DNA of 64,000 bases, taken from Pomphorhynchus laevis (Eukaryota; Acanthocephala; Palaeacanthocephala; Echinorhynchida; Pomphorhynchidae). The stretch spans positions 62,001 to 126,000 of the forward strand of contig WNNJ02000457.1 of assembly GCA_012934845.2 (NCBI GenBank), written 5' to 3'. Positions 54,401 to 63,639 of this stretch are shown here, in pieces. The first letter of the stretch is position 1. Every line of letters begins with the position of its first letter. Under the pieces are notes generated by a model. The model did no database searches and had not been told where the DNA came from. It worked only from the letters and a program-made list of their open reading frames with translations. Made by a program: the position numbers and the translations under genes.

Positions 54401-57400
54401 TTAACCTGACAACAGAGGAGAAAAAGGTACTTCAGCTGGGTTTAAATTTTGCGATAGCTCCTTTGGAGTATGATAGATTTGAAGTTGCGAAAAACTTAAA
54501 GCAATCAATTAATGCTATATATGGAAAAACTAATCAACCATCTACAAGTCAGAAAAGAACAATAGAGCAAATGTGGACGAAATACTTGAAGAATAAGCAA
54601 GTTAAAACACCGGGAAATGTATCCAAGGAACATCTAAGATTAATAATGGGTTTAAAAAATAGAGAGGATTGTGTCATTAAGAAGGCAGACAAAAGATGTT
54701 TTCCAGTTGTTTGGGCAACGGCAGATTATGTTTCCGAAGGATTGCGACAATTATCTTCAGATTCGTATGTACAAGTGGATGTGGATGCCCTTAGTGAGTC
54801 AATTCGTGCCCTCTGAGATTATTTGACGAAGCATATTTCCCCCAGAAACTTAAAACCAGAACAACTTCAAATATCGACACCAACAAATATGAAATTTGGC
54901 ACAATATATATGCTGCCAAAGGTACACAAACCAGAAAGACCTTTTGTTGGTCCACCGATTGTGAGCTGTAAAAACACAGTGATGGAAAACTTATCTAAAT
55001 ATATACACAAATTACTTATACCATTTGCTAAAAATGTTCCAACTTTTGTAGGTAGCTCATTGCAATTCATTCTCAAATTAAAAAAATCTTGATATAGCAA
55101 CGAACGACAAGCTAAGAATAGTTACAGCTGATATTACCTCACTCTACACAAACATTCCTCATCGAACAGGAATCGATGCAGTAACAAGTTTTATGAATTA
55201 TAGCCAATGACCCAAATCGAAATGCACATTTGTAGAGGAATCAATTGATCTTATTCTCGATCACAACATATTTCGATTCAACGACACATACTACAAACAA
55301 GTAAAAGGAACAGCCATGGGAACATCAATGGCATCTGCTTATGCTATTCTTTAAGTGTCCATGATAGATAATACTGTGATAGTGAAGTACGAGATGAATA
55401 TTCTGCTCTACGTAAGGTACATTGATGATATTTTCATAATCTGGAAAGAAACGAGTGAGAAGTTGAATCTATTTAAGACCAAATTGAACAATGAACCACT
55501 TCATTTCAATTTCGAAACGGATGATAAATTGCCATTTCTAGATATAATAGTTTCAGCAGATGGACACAACATCAAGCCCGAGTTCTACAAAAAACCCACT
55601 TCAAAAAATGATTTGTTACTTCATGGAGGGTCTTGTCATCCTTCATCCGTAAAAAGATCAATGATTTATTCAGAAGCTTTGCGACGGATAAAGACATGCA
55701 TGGAGTTGAGTGATATGGAAAGTGTACTTGCAGATTTTAGAAATATTTTACGGAATAGAGGTTATACCTATAGACCGGCGTACCAACACATACATAAGGT
55801 ACGAAGGATAGATCACACAACGTCGATAGAAAAGATTGATAATAAGTTCATGAGAGATACGCGTCTGTTGGTTCTAACATATCACCCAGGACTTGTAAAT
55901 CTACGAAAAGACATGAATCAAATAATAAAAGAATCCAGTTCAAATACAGATATAAAAACTGTATTAAAGGTACTCCTAAAATTAGGTAAGTACTTTACTC
56001 GTGATAAGTCTAAAAATGCTAATGACATATCAATATATGGGTGCATGTCGTGTAAACGTCCTAGGTGTAAGACATGTGAATCAATATGTGACACAAATAC
56101 CTATATTAGCACAACTACCAATCGCAAGTATCTTATTAAAGGAAATTTCAACTGTGCCACTAAAGATATCATATACATCGCACATTGTGGTGGTTGTAAT
56201 CATCAATACGTAGGTATATCATGCCGATCTTTTAGTGAAAGGCTAAATAACAGGCGAGCAGATATCAAGGCAAATAAATAAGAGAATGATGCATTGGTAC
56301 GGCATATCGTAGAAAATGATGACGAACACATTGAAATATACAGTGGTAGCATCAACATTTAGAAGCACAGAAGAAAGACGCGAAGGTGAAATGCAGATGT
56401 TTGGTCGCGTGATGAGTGATAATCCATTTGGATTAAACGATAAACATATTTTTAATTTAGACTTAACGTGACTTTGGATTTATGATGTTTTCTAATTTTG
56501 AGCACTTGTTTTAGATTGAAAAAGGCTTCGGCCGAAAACGTTAATAATGTTTTCTGTATTCCTGGTATTTCTTCAAACTTATATATATTGTAAGTATAAA
56601 TTGAAATTAATTTATATGCTCTATATATACATATATATGGTTCAGAATTATATTCGGGTCAAATTTAATCTTTCTATGGCGAGTCATCCCCAGGAAAAAT
56701 ACACCAATTGTTTTTTAATTGTTTTTTTTGGCTGTCCGAGGAGCCCTCTTCATGGGTTAAGGGCAGCCCTTAAGGTCAGCCCTTAACCGATTATTATCAC
56801 AATCGGTTAAGGGCTGCTCGGACAGCCGAAATTGGTTGAAAAAACAATTGGTGTATTTTTTCGAGGACGACTCGCCATGGAAAGTTACTAATAAGTAAAC
56901 GGGGGAAACTGACATAATTGGGTGTTAGAACCCACCATAGTCCATAAGCAATAAGGATTATTTGAGCATATGGTATGTTTGTGTAAAATCTCTAAACCTG
57001 TATATTGATACAAATATTGACTCTAACAGCATCAATATCACCAGGTGACATCGTTAAAATTCTTCAGCATCGTGTGCAAATTTAATTATCAGTTAATAAT
57101 TTTTGGTTTTTTGTTACCCACTTAAATCCAGTAAAATCCAGAAATAACTGGATTTTTAATTAAGTACATTTTTGGTTGCTCAATCACTAATTTTTTGAAA
57201 TCATGAAATATTTTTATCATTTTTTTAAATAATAAAATAATTAATAGTTAAAATAGTGCATTTTACATCTAGATACGGAATAAAGTAATGATTATTGTGT
57301 CTTTCGATGCTTGAGCGTCCTATACAATAGTACAGTTAATTTATTAATTAAATTGTTAACTATTATTTTTAACTAACATACTACTGTACAAATTCTTTAG

Positions 57401-60284
57401 TTTTAGATGTTGGAATTTTAAATATAAACTTTGTCATTTACTATTAAAGTTGTAGATTTAATGAAATTTAAATACCGTAATGAATGCCACAGCATAAGCC
57501 ATAGATCCGGTATGGTTTGACGGAAAGGATTTGCTAGACGAATATATTTCCAATTATTATAATAAATATTTTCGTTTATACCGATAATCTGCAATTGTTT
57601 TTGAATTTTTACATGTATATTCATTACTTCCAATATATATCGATGCATGTATGGCACATGAATTGCTGATCGACTCATTTGCAAAAATTGGGATACATTG
57701 TTGTATATAATTCGGTCTCAATGCTCCAACTGAGATTTTTAGTACTTCAACAAAAATTCCTTCTATCAGGTAACCCATTGTAAACACGACTGAAACGATA
57801 TTTGAAAAAGAATATTGTTATATTATAGCAGATAATTTTATATAATTAATATTTAATAATATAACAATTTAATATAATTATTTAATTAATATAACAATTT
57901 ATTAATACCTCGTATGTTGATGTTTAGAGCTTTACAAATAGATACAATAGTAAACCAGATTTCATGACTCAATATGAAATTAGTGAAATGAAATATAATT
58001 ATGTTATAATTATAATTATATTTAAGTCATTGAGTTTAGAAATAATTATTAGAAATAACTGTTGTATTCCATATAAGAAAGGTAAAATCAGACAATTAAA
58101 CTATACCTATTTAATAATGGAATCTAAAATTACACAAAACTCATACGTAGTTTTGTGTATTGCTTCTTAATCTACAATAACACCTCGATTAAATGTTTTT
58201 AAGAAATTAATATAAAATCTATTTTGATATACGTATTAATTCCATAAAAAATTAAATGTTTTAAGTGTATTTAATTCTAATAAATCAATTAGTGAAATTC
58301 CAGAAAGCCTTATTCTTAACAAAACCAAAATAAACTACAGCATGTTAAAGCTACTGATATATAATCACGTTTCGTTTCATCTTTCTCACTGGAAAACTTC
58401 ATTTGAAAGTCGATTATCGGTTTTTATGATAGACGATCAAACGAGCTGGTTCTGATATACAACTTCCTGAACTTTCATGTAAATGCCTTTTATCAAAAGT
58501 CCTGTACTGCTATGGGGACGCCTATGCCTCCTACATACGTCTCTATATTTACATGTCAGAAATAGAAAGAAAGTGTTGATATATGTGTATTTAATTCTAG
58601 CAATTTTTATTCAATTAGTGAACAAATTTATCCAGTAAGCCTCATTCTTAACAAAATCAATATTAATGATAAAGAAGGTGTATATCTAGATTTGAACATT
58701 AAATTAACATTAACTAAAACTACTATTAATTTATATCGTAAAGATGACATATTTAAATTTACAAGAAACATATTTTTGCATGAGCATTCATGCATACCAT
58801 ATAATATAAAATATAATACATTAAATAATGAAATTTTAAGAATTGCAACAATATGTAATGATATTGGCTTTCTTCAAAATCATTTAAATAATTTAATAGA
58901 TACATATTTTAAACTAGGTTACTATAAAAATAACATCAAACAGAAAATAGTAAAATATATAAATCAACACAATAATATAAAGAATAAATTTAAACTCTTA
59001 AGTGGCAAATTTTTATGGATGGATAATAAATAATATACTTTGTATTAGAATAAGATACAAATTTATCCAGGTAGCCTCATTACTCACTTTCCTGTTCGTG
59101 TTTAATACTAAAAAAGTGAAATTATTCCTTTCGTATTTGCATCGTTACCAGGTAATTAAATAAATTTAAATTCTTAAGAAGGAAATTTTTTTGATAGTAC
59201 AATATAATACTGCGATAGTTATCAAATTTCATCAGATAGAATACGTTATTAGCATGTATCTGGCCTTCTGCTATGTTGTACCGATGAATAGATGTTGACA
59301 CCTGATAGCTTATCAGTTCCTCCTAATGAACCTAATTTTAATTATGACACATTAAATAGTTAATTCTAATTTAGAATTAATTTTGAAATTACGTTTGAAT
59401 TTTATACCAAACTACTTACAATTATTTTTTTTAACTTGAAGATCCCACTGAGGATCGAAACGTTGTAAAAAAATAAAACACACTTGGTCTTCTGGTTGGT
59501 TTTAATTAAACATTTTACATATATATTGGGGATGTTAGGTATATATTGGGGATGTTAGTATATAATGTATCAATATATATTATTTTATATATTTATTATA
59601 TATTTACAAAGTTTCGGTCTTACACATTGACCATTTTTAAGTAGCACTTGTTTACAAAAGAGAACAATTTTACTCTTTTGGGTACGGAAGAATAAGAAGA
59701 AATTTTCTTAGTTCGTAATATCGTATATTATAATATACGATATTATAGTTTATAATATATCAATATAATACAATATATATATATTATTTTATATATTTAT
59801 TATATATTTTATTATAATTTTATTTTAAAATATAATAAATATTTTTATTTTATTATATTTTCTACTTTTGTATGTTTTTCGAATTTTAAACATAACGATG
59901 ATCTAATGTGTTAAAATTTCTATTTTAGAGATTGCGAATATTAAAATAAACATAAAATTGATTTACCAATCACTTCAATAAAGAGATACGTTCGAGTGAT
60001 AATTTTTCGGTTGAACAAAATTCGTCCGCCACTTAGCTCTTTCTTTCTGTCCAATATCCACCATATTACTTCATTAGCAATGAGCTGTTAAAAAATTGTA
60101 ATGTTTTTGTATAGTGATATATTTATTCTCACAGAAATCAGCACGTATAGGACGGTTATACCGACTAGCAGACCTTCAGATATCGTTTCAGTTCGTATAT
60201 CACGCATAATTGATGTATCATCACATGAATATCCATTTTTAAAAGGATGTACCAGCTTATAGATGCATAACCATGTAATTCCAA
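51356..60284 (-). CDS. Phospholipid phosphatase (PAP2/LPP family), six exons visible
   Basis: A membrane lipid phosphatase of the LPP/PLPP/Wunen family, which dephosphorylates phosphatidic acid, lysophosphatidic acid and related lipids. Exons (reading leftward): 60284-60133, 60084-59967, 57789-57582, 57533-57476, 51582-51495, 51441-51356. All have GT-AG borders and compatible phases, giving about 236 residues. The three PAP2 signatures are present: K-I-S-V-G-A-L-R-P (K-x6-R-P), K-S-F-P-S-N-H-T-G (P-S-G-H in most members) and S-R-L-R-D-N-M-H-H-P-R-D (S-R-x5-H-x3-D). Introns are 48, 2177, 48, 5893 and 53 bp; the long ones hold PLEs, a satellite-like array and a MITE. The first exon with the start codon is not identified; the last may be 29033-28910. 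Family proteins are usually 280-320 residues. Confidence 0.88.
51495..51582 (-). CDS. Phospholipid phosphatase exon e (TM4-TM5)
   Basis: Acceptor TTGATTCTTTAG, donor GTAATAACCA; 88 bases, phase 0 to phase 1. It codes for I-F-L-M-Y-S-Q-R-K-R-N, matching the L-Y-L-Q-x-R segment after TM4, then I-C-G-I-I-G-V-I-L-T-F-Y-I (TM5). Confidence 0.82.
52010..52459 (+). pseudogene. PLE GIY-YIG endonuclease fragment (delta-like)
   Basis: Open frame from about 52055 with N-V-V-Y-I-L-T-C-N-E-C-A-R-Q-Y-V-G-E-T, R-M-N-L-R-R-S-Q-I-K, a His-bearing middle and I-I-E-D-E-L-L-D-I-K-E-R-R-R-K-E, covering the GIY-YIG domain through its conserved Glu. RT is missing. It lies in the 5.9-kb intron of the phosphatase gene, antisense to it. 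Confidence 0.78.
52463..52489 (+). ncRNA. Hammerhead-like core motif after the delta-like PLE frame
   Basis: CTGAAGA, then AGGC-ACCA-GCC, then GAAACTAG. The bases CTAGT just upstream can pair with ACTAG just downstream. It follows four bases after the PLE stop codon. A partial copy without the first box lies at 53611-53627. Confidence 0.5.
52469..53776. repeat. 168-bp direct repeats flanking a three-copy tandem array
   Basis: Bases 52469-52636 recur at 53609-53776 with one or two differences near the start (offset 1140). Between them, after a 41-base copy of PLE endonuclease sequence (52637-52677), three tandem units start with CAGTAGAATGAGGTACACAC at 52676, 53052 and 53389 (periods 376 and 337). 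The units are GC-richer than the flanks, differ by short deletions, and show no recognised coding capacity. All lies inside the phosphatase intron. Confidence 0.85.
53790..54030 (-). pseudogene. Inverted beta PLE endonuclease fragment
   Basis: On the minus strand: T-R-P-R-C-K-T-C-E-S-I-C-D-T-N, then D-I-I-Y-I-A-H-C-G-D-C-N-H-Q-Y-V-G-E-S-C-R-S. It is almost the same as 56050-56230 of the plus-strand beta element that starts right after it, so the two are head to head. Confidence 0.78.
54055..56470 (+). pseudogene. Penelope-like element, near complete, lightly damaged (family beta)
   Basis: The N-terminal part (54080-54816) reads R-Y-Y-G-Y-A-H-N-I-I-S-G-E-I-D and V-I-K-K-A-D-K-R-C-F-P-V-V. Next come 54823-55092 with T-I-Y-M-L-P-K-V-H-K-P, then 55093-55354 with T-A-D-I-T-S-L-Y-T-N-I-P-H and VKGTAMGTSMASAYAI. 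The frame 55355-56281 has Y-V-R-Y-I-D-D-I-F-I-I-W (catalytic pair), L-P-F-L-D-I-I-V, a Cys cluster C-M-S-C-K-R-P-R-C-K-T-C and the GIY-YIG core I-I-Y-I-A-H-C-G-G-C-N-H-Q-Y-V-G; the end is frame-shifted to about 56470. Stops at 54814, about 55209, 55352 and 56279 plus a shift near 55085 inactivate it. It is the most complete PLE here. Confidence 0.85.
56670..56884. mobile_element. Foldback MITE, 215 bp
   Basis: The ends CTTTCTATGGCGAGTC and GACTCGCCATGGAAAG are inverted copies with one mismatch, and the symmetry continues inward over AATACACCAATTGTTTTTT and GGCTGTCCGAG...AGCCCTTAACCGAT. The centre has an extra inverted CAGCCCTTA unit. It lies in the phosphatase intron between the beta PLE and exon d. 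No TSD could be defined. Confidence 0.8.
56885..57475. other. Intron sequence without recognised features
   Basis: AT-rich sequence between the MITE and exon d of the phosphatase gene. No further exon or repeat was recognised. Confidence 0.5.
57476..57533 (-). CDS. Phospholipid phosphatase exon d (signature C2)
   Basis: Only 58 bases; acceptor ATATTCGTCTAG, donor GTATTTAAAT. The first base completes an Arg codon from exon c. It codes for K-S-F-P-S-N-H-T-G-S-M-A-Y-A-V-A-F, the C2 signature with the catalytic His; Gly of P-S-G-H is Asn here. Introns on either side are 48 bp and 5.9 kb. Confidence 0.87.
57582..57789 (-). CDS. Phospholipid phosphatase exon c (TM3 and signature C1)
   Basis: Acceptor AATATCGTTTCAG, donor GTATAAACG; 208 bases, from phase 1 to phase 2. 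It contains F-T-M-G-Y-L-I-E-G-I-F (TM3), the C1 motif K-I-S-V-G-A-L-R-P and a following cysteine-bearing extracellular loop (Q-Q-C-I-P-I-F, E-Y-T-C-K-N) as in LPPs, where the C-P-D and Y-x-C segments occupy the same place. Confidence 0.88.
58264..59035 (+). pseudogene. Neptune-like PLE, post-catalytic region (alpha)
   Basis: From about 58578 the frame reads V-D-I-C-V-F-N-S-S-N-F-Y-S-I-S-E-Q, Y-L-D-L-N-I-K-L-T-L-T-K-T, then 58692-59033 with Y-R-K-D-D-I-F-K-F, H-E-H-S-C-I-P-Y-N-I-K-Y and K-N-K-F-K-L-L-S-G-K-F-L-W-M-D. It corresponds to the RT end of PLEs and is the complete version of the unit amplified at 1-1485. A scrap of the same region lies at 58264-58330. It is in the 2.2-kb intron of the phosphatase gene, antisense to it. 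Confidence 0.75.
59036..59966. other. Intron sequence with module copy, hammerhead-like motif and palindrome
   Basis: Contains a plus-strand copy of the dispersed module (59262-59360: CTGCTATGTTG, CCTGATAGCTTATCAG, CCTCCTAATGAACC), an ACTTTCCTGTTCGTGTT match to 49558, AT-rich simple sequence, and a perfect 30-base palindrome at 59716-59745. Confidence 0.6.
59434..59463 (+). ncRNA. Degenerate hammerhead-like motif
   Basis: ACTTGAAGATCC-CACTGA-GGATCGAAACGT: the GATCC/GGATC hairpin and GAAAC box are present, but the first box reads TTGAAGA rather than CTGAAGA. Similar degenerate motifs sit near 44868 and 56517 at PLE ends. Confidence 0.35.
59967..60084 (-). CDS. Phospholipid phosphatase exon b (TM2-TM3 loop)
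   Basis: Acceptor ATTTTTTAACAG, donor GTAAATCAAT; 118 bases, ending in phase 1. It codes for L-I-A-N-E-V-I-W-W-I-L-D-R, N-R-K-I-I-T-R-T-Y-L-F-I-E-V-I, the cytoplasmic loop and start of TM3. The intron to exon a is 48 bp (60085-60132). Confidence 0.82.
60133..60284 (-). CDS. Phospholipid phosphatase exon a (TM1 end, loop, TM2)
   Basis: Acceptor TCCATTTTCATTAG, donor GTGAGAATAA. It starts with the last two bases of a codon and ends in phase 0 (152 bases). It codes for V-H-P-F-K-N-G-Y-S-C-D-D, matching the P-[YF]-x-R-G-F-F-C-x-D segment after the first helix in this family, then the T-I-S-E-G-L-L-V-G helix. Upstream, 60285-60330 could be another short intron with a weak GTAGTA donor, but no initiator ATG follows, so the N-terminus stays open. 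Confidence 0.82.
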
Positions 60285-60469
60285 CTAATGAAAATGGATT
60301 GATTAATAAATTCAATGAAAACCTACTACAGTCTGTAAGCTTAAGTTGCAAAAGCAATTTGAAAATAAAATATACAGGATAATAAGTTCAGTTAAATAGA
60401 GGGAAACAAACAAAACTTAGTTTAAATTATTCGTTTAACATCTACCTATCATCCTCTTGATTACGGCAT

Positions 60470-60665
60470 CAGGCCCGGAGAGTTCAATCGAGGCGGACTA
60501 TGCCGGGTAAACGAGATATGAACAGCTTGAGAAACCTTAGCATTTGCTCTGGTGGACGTCCTCTAGAGAAGAAGACATATCCGGAGATAGCCCAAGTGCC
60601 CCAGAGGCGCACCTAAGTTTTTCCATTCAATGATAGATGCTGGGCCCGTTTCAAAGCCCGAAAAT
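60470..60665 (-). mobile_element. 3' fragment of the I/Jockey-group LINE (minus strand)
   Basis: The reverse complement matches 11630-11870 (CAGCATCTATCATTGAATGG, TATCTCCGGATATGTCTTC, AGGACGTCCACC-like blocks). Only the C-terminal coding part and no RT is present. It lies 5' of the first recognised phosphatase exon. Confidence 0.7.
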
Positions 60666-60824
60666 AATGACACTGACAAAATATATACGCACTTTGAGCG
60701 TTTGTATCATGAACGGTTTTTTAAAACACGGCTTCGTATTTTTAGTTTTTTTTAGTTGGAAAATTATTGATGAAAATTATAAAAGTTGTCTAAATAGATT
60801 TGATGACAGTTAACGGGTCATCTG

Positions 60825-61660
60825 TCAATAATTAGGTATTGTTACCGCTTTATAATATAATATTATCTTATTATTACTTAAGGTAATATAAATTATATAA
60901 TTCTTATTATTCGATTTGTCTTTTCTTAGATTTACAAGTCCTGGGTGATATGTTAGAACCAACAGACGCGTATCTCTCATGAAATTATTATCAACCTTTT
61001 CCATCGGCGTTGTGTGATCCATCCTTCGTACTTTAAGTATGTGTTGGCACGTATGTCTATAGGCATAACCTCTATTCAGTAAAATATTTCTAAAATCTGC
61101 AAGTGCACTTTCCATATCACTCAACTCCATGCATGTATTTCTCCTTCGCAAGCTTCCGAGTAAATCATTGACCCTTTTATGGATGAAGGATGACAAGACC
61201 CTGCATGAAATACCAAATCATTTTTTGAAGTGGGTTTTTTGTAGAACTTGTGCTTGATGTTGTTACAATCTGTTGAAACTATTATCTAGAAATCTCGATT
61301 TATCACCCGTTTTGAAATTAAAATGAAGCGGTCCATTGTTCAATTCGGTCTTAAATAGATTCAACTTCTCACTCGTCGCTTTCCAGATTATAAAAATATC
61401 ATCAATGTACCTCACGTAGAGCAGAATATTCATCTCGCACTTCACTATCACATCATTTTCTATCATGGAAACGTAAAGAATAGCATAAACAGGGACCATG
61501 GGTGTCCCCAAGTCTGTTCCGTTCACTTGTTTGTAGTATGTATCGTTGAATCGAAATATGTTGTGATCGAGAATAAGCTCAATTGATGCCTCTGCAAATG
61601 TGAATATTGTTTTTGGCCATTGGCTGTAATTCATAAAACTTGATCCTTCATCGATTCGAT
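60825..61660 (-). pseudogene. Beta PLE, RT fragment
   Basis: 61634-61263 reads Q-V-N-G-T-D-L-G-T-P-M-V-P-V-Y (family: G-T-A-M-G-T) and Y-V-R-Y-I-D-D-I-F-I-I-W, then loses frame after R-F-L-D. 61196-60825 reads C-M-E-L-S-D-M-E-S-A-L-A-D-F and L-L-V-L-T-Y-H-P-G-L-V-N-L. Both halves are close to the beta element at 54055. The 5' part and GIY-YIG domain are missing. Confidence 0.8.
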
Positions 61661-61789
61661 ATAAGCAGTGATATAAGCAGTGATATAAGCAGTGATATAA
61701 GCAGTAATATAAGCAGTGATATAAGCAGTAATATAGGCAGTGATATAAGCAGTGATATAAGCATTGATATAAGCAGTGATATACATCTT
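61658..61789. repeat. 12-bp minisatellite, about 11 units
   Basis: Units of GATATAAGCAGT with occasional changes (AATATAAGCAGT, GATATAAGCATT). It starts just where homology of the beta PLE fragment ends. Confidence 0.93.
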
Positions 61790-62029
61790 TAGCAAGTGAT
61801 TAAATCGATAAAATGAAACAGAACAATTGCCCTTTATTTATTAAAGCGCGTTTTATTTTATCAAAAAGCTTCGTCTGATTACTGTGTCATGTCAAATTTC
61901 TGGAAGAAATTTCAACAACGGAACAGTATGTGTTCGATTTTAAGGCAGATGGTAGATGTGTTTCGTATTGAGCTGTTTGTCGGTCATATAGTTCAATATA
62001 GTAATGTTCTTTTCGTTTCTTGTCGTCGA

Positions 62030-62205
62030 GAATAATACTGATAGATCGCCTTTATCAGTCCACAGCTTTCACGAGTCACGCAAAAACGCCCGTTACCTTG
62101 AATGTATTGTAACTGTGGAGAGGGCCCAATTCACACCGACAGACTATACGACATGTATCGAACTTATCCGACGTAAGATAAACTTCTCCCGTACGCGATC
62201 AACTT
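62030..62205 (+). pseudogene. RLE-type LINE, nuclease scrap (copy E1)
   Basis: The frame reads H-S-F-H-E-S-R-K-N-A-R-Y-L-E-C-I-V-T-V-E-R, matching the nuclease segment Y-H-E-T-R-K-N-A-K-Y-A-E-R-I that also occurs at 62705 in the adjacent copy. Confidence 0.6.
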
Positions 62206-62214
62206 CTATGTATT

Positions 62215-62960
62215 CGCAGCCCCTGCTCAGCATTTCACCGGTTCGAGCACGGACAGCAAATCCATTCGGGGATAACCAGTCATGGATCTGCTACGGATGG
62301 CTGATGATTCAATGAATAGAGTCAGTGCGCGATGGCGGTTCGCTTTGGTTGGACACCTCAAAATACTAGGAGTATTTGTGCATGTGGATGCCCTCGTAGT
62401 ACACAACATGTGTTATCCTGCAAAGTGGGGGGCGGCCTATTGTAAGGCACAATGTCGTGCGAGATTTTGTGGCAGATATGGTAAGGGAAGCAGAAGGAAG
62501 AGTCGAAGTTGAGTACGTACTTCAACCAGTTCCTGACTTAGTCACATTCGAAAATTCTAGCACAACCCGAGATCACTCAGCGAGACTCTATTTATCATCC
62601 ACAGGAACCAGCGGTATTATGATGGAGCGATCGTTCTACGACATATGTGTATTTAATAACCATGCACCGTCATACTCTCTTGGTCCTTCAAGTGCTTTCA
62701 CGTATCACGAAACACGTAAAAACGCAAAATATGCGGAGCGAATACATGGAATAGACGGTGGAATATTTACCCCGTTAATATTTTCAACTTGCGGTGGAAT
62801 AGGACCAAAGGCCAGTGCCACTGTAAAACACCTCGCAAGAAGAAAGGCGGATTGCAATAAGGTAAGTTACAGCGACACAATCACACAAATAAGAGCCCAA
62901 CTATCTTTCATCATTGCAAAAGTGGCTTCAGTAGCTTTTCGTTGCTACAAAACAAATTGA
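62215..62960 (+). pseudogene. RLE-type LINE, zinc motif and complete C-terminal nuclease (copy E2)
   Basis: In shifted frames near 62365-62435: C-A-C-G-C-P-R-S-T-Q-H-V-L-S-C, a Cys-Cys-His-Cys cluster followed by R-H-N-V-V-R-D, the combination found before restriction-like nucleases of R2-type elements. The frame 62457-62960 then runs through the nuclease: V-R-D-F-V-A-D-M, R-S-F-Y-D-I-C-V-F-N-N-H-A-P-S-Y, A-K-Y-A-E-R-I, F-S-T-C-G-G-I-G-P-K-A and R-A-Q-L-S-F-I-I-A-K-V-A. It is the best-preserved nuclease of the five copies; RT is absent. Confidence 0.75.
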
Positions 62961-63639
62961 AGGTTACAATATTGACACTGACTTCAAAATAATGGTAAAC
63001 TTTTCCGATTAATAAATTGTTTGTGTTTGAAAATATTATTACAATTGACGTTGCTATTAATTGACGTTTCTGGATGGATTAAATACATAAGGACGAAACT
63101 ATCAATGCTAATCGTCAAAGCGGTTTCAATGACTTTTGAGGAGAAAAAGTTACCGAGTCTCTCATTTTTCATCGATATAGATAATCAACGAGCCCAAATG
63201 TGAAGGGCTATGAAAGATTTTAAAATGTCAGAACGATTAAATCAATTTTATACATTTTTTATTTTCTCGGCGGGCCCACGAGGATATCTTGTAAATGTAA
63301 TTATTATAACAAACAGAAGCAAAAAGATTGACGTTGCTATCGATCTTTATACGATACTTACTATTTGTGACAAAGCTGCGACTACACGTTGCTGTGTTTA
63401 TTATTTGGCAGGTTTTACACATGGGTCAGTCGCAGGTTTGACAAACGTATTGTTTCGGTACTCTTTCTTTAGCTGAATGATATACAAATCGTGACTCACT
63501 AATGCCTGTCTTATGGGTTTTACACTTTTGAAAATATCATGAGAACGTTTCCCGTTACACCCACAGTGTTATAATCCTTTATAATGTCGCGATGTACTGA
63601 TTGTAGCGCTAGATGATATTGAAAAACAGTCACCGCTCG
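62961..63639. other. Non-coding sequence
   Basis: No family or gene recognised. The segment 63535-63640 may still be decayed tail of the minus-strand PLE fragment that follows. Confidence 0.4.
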
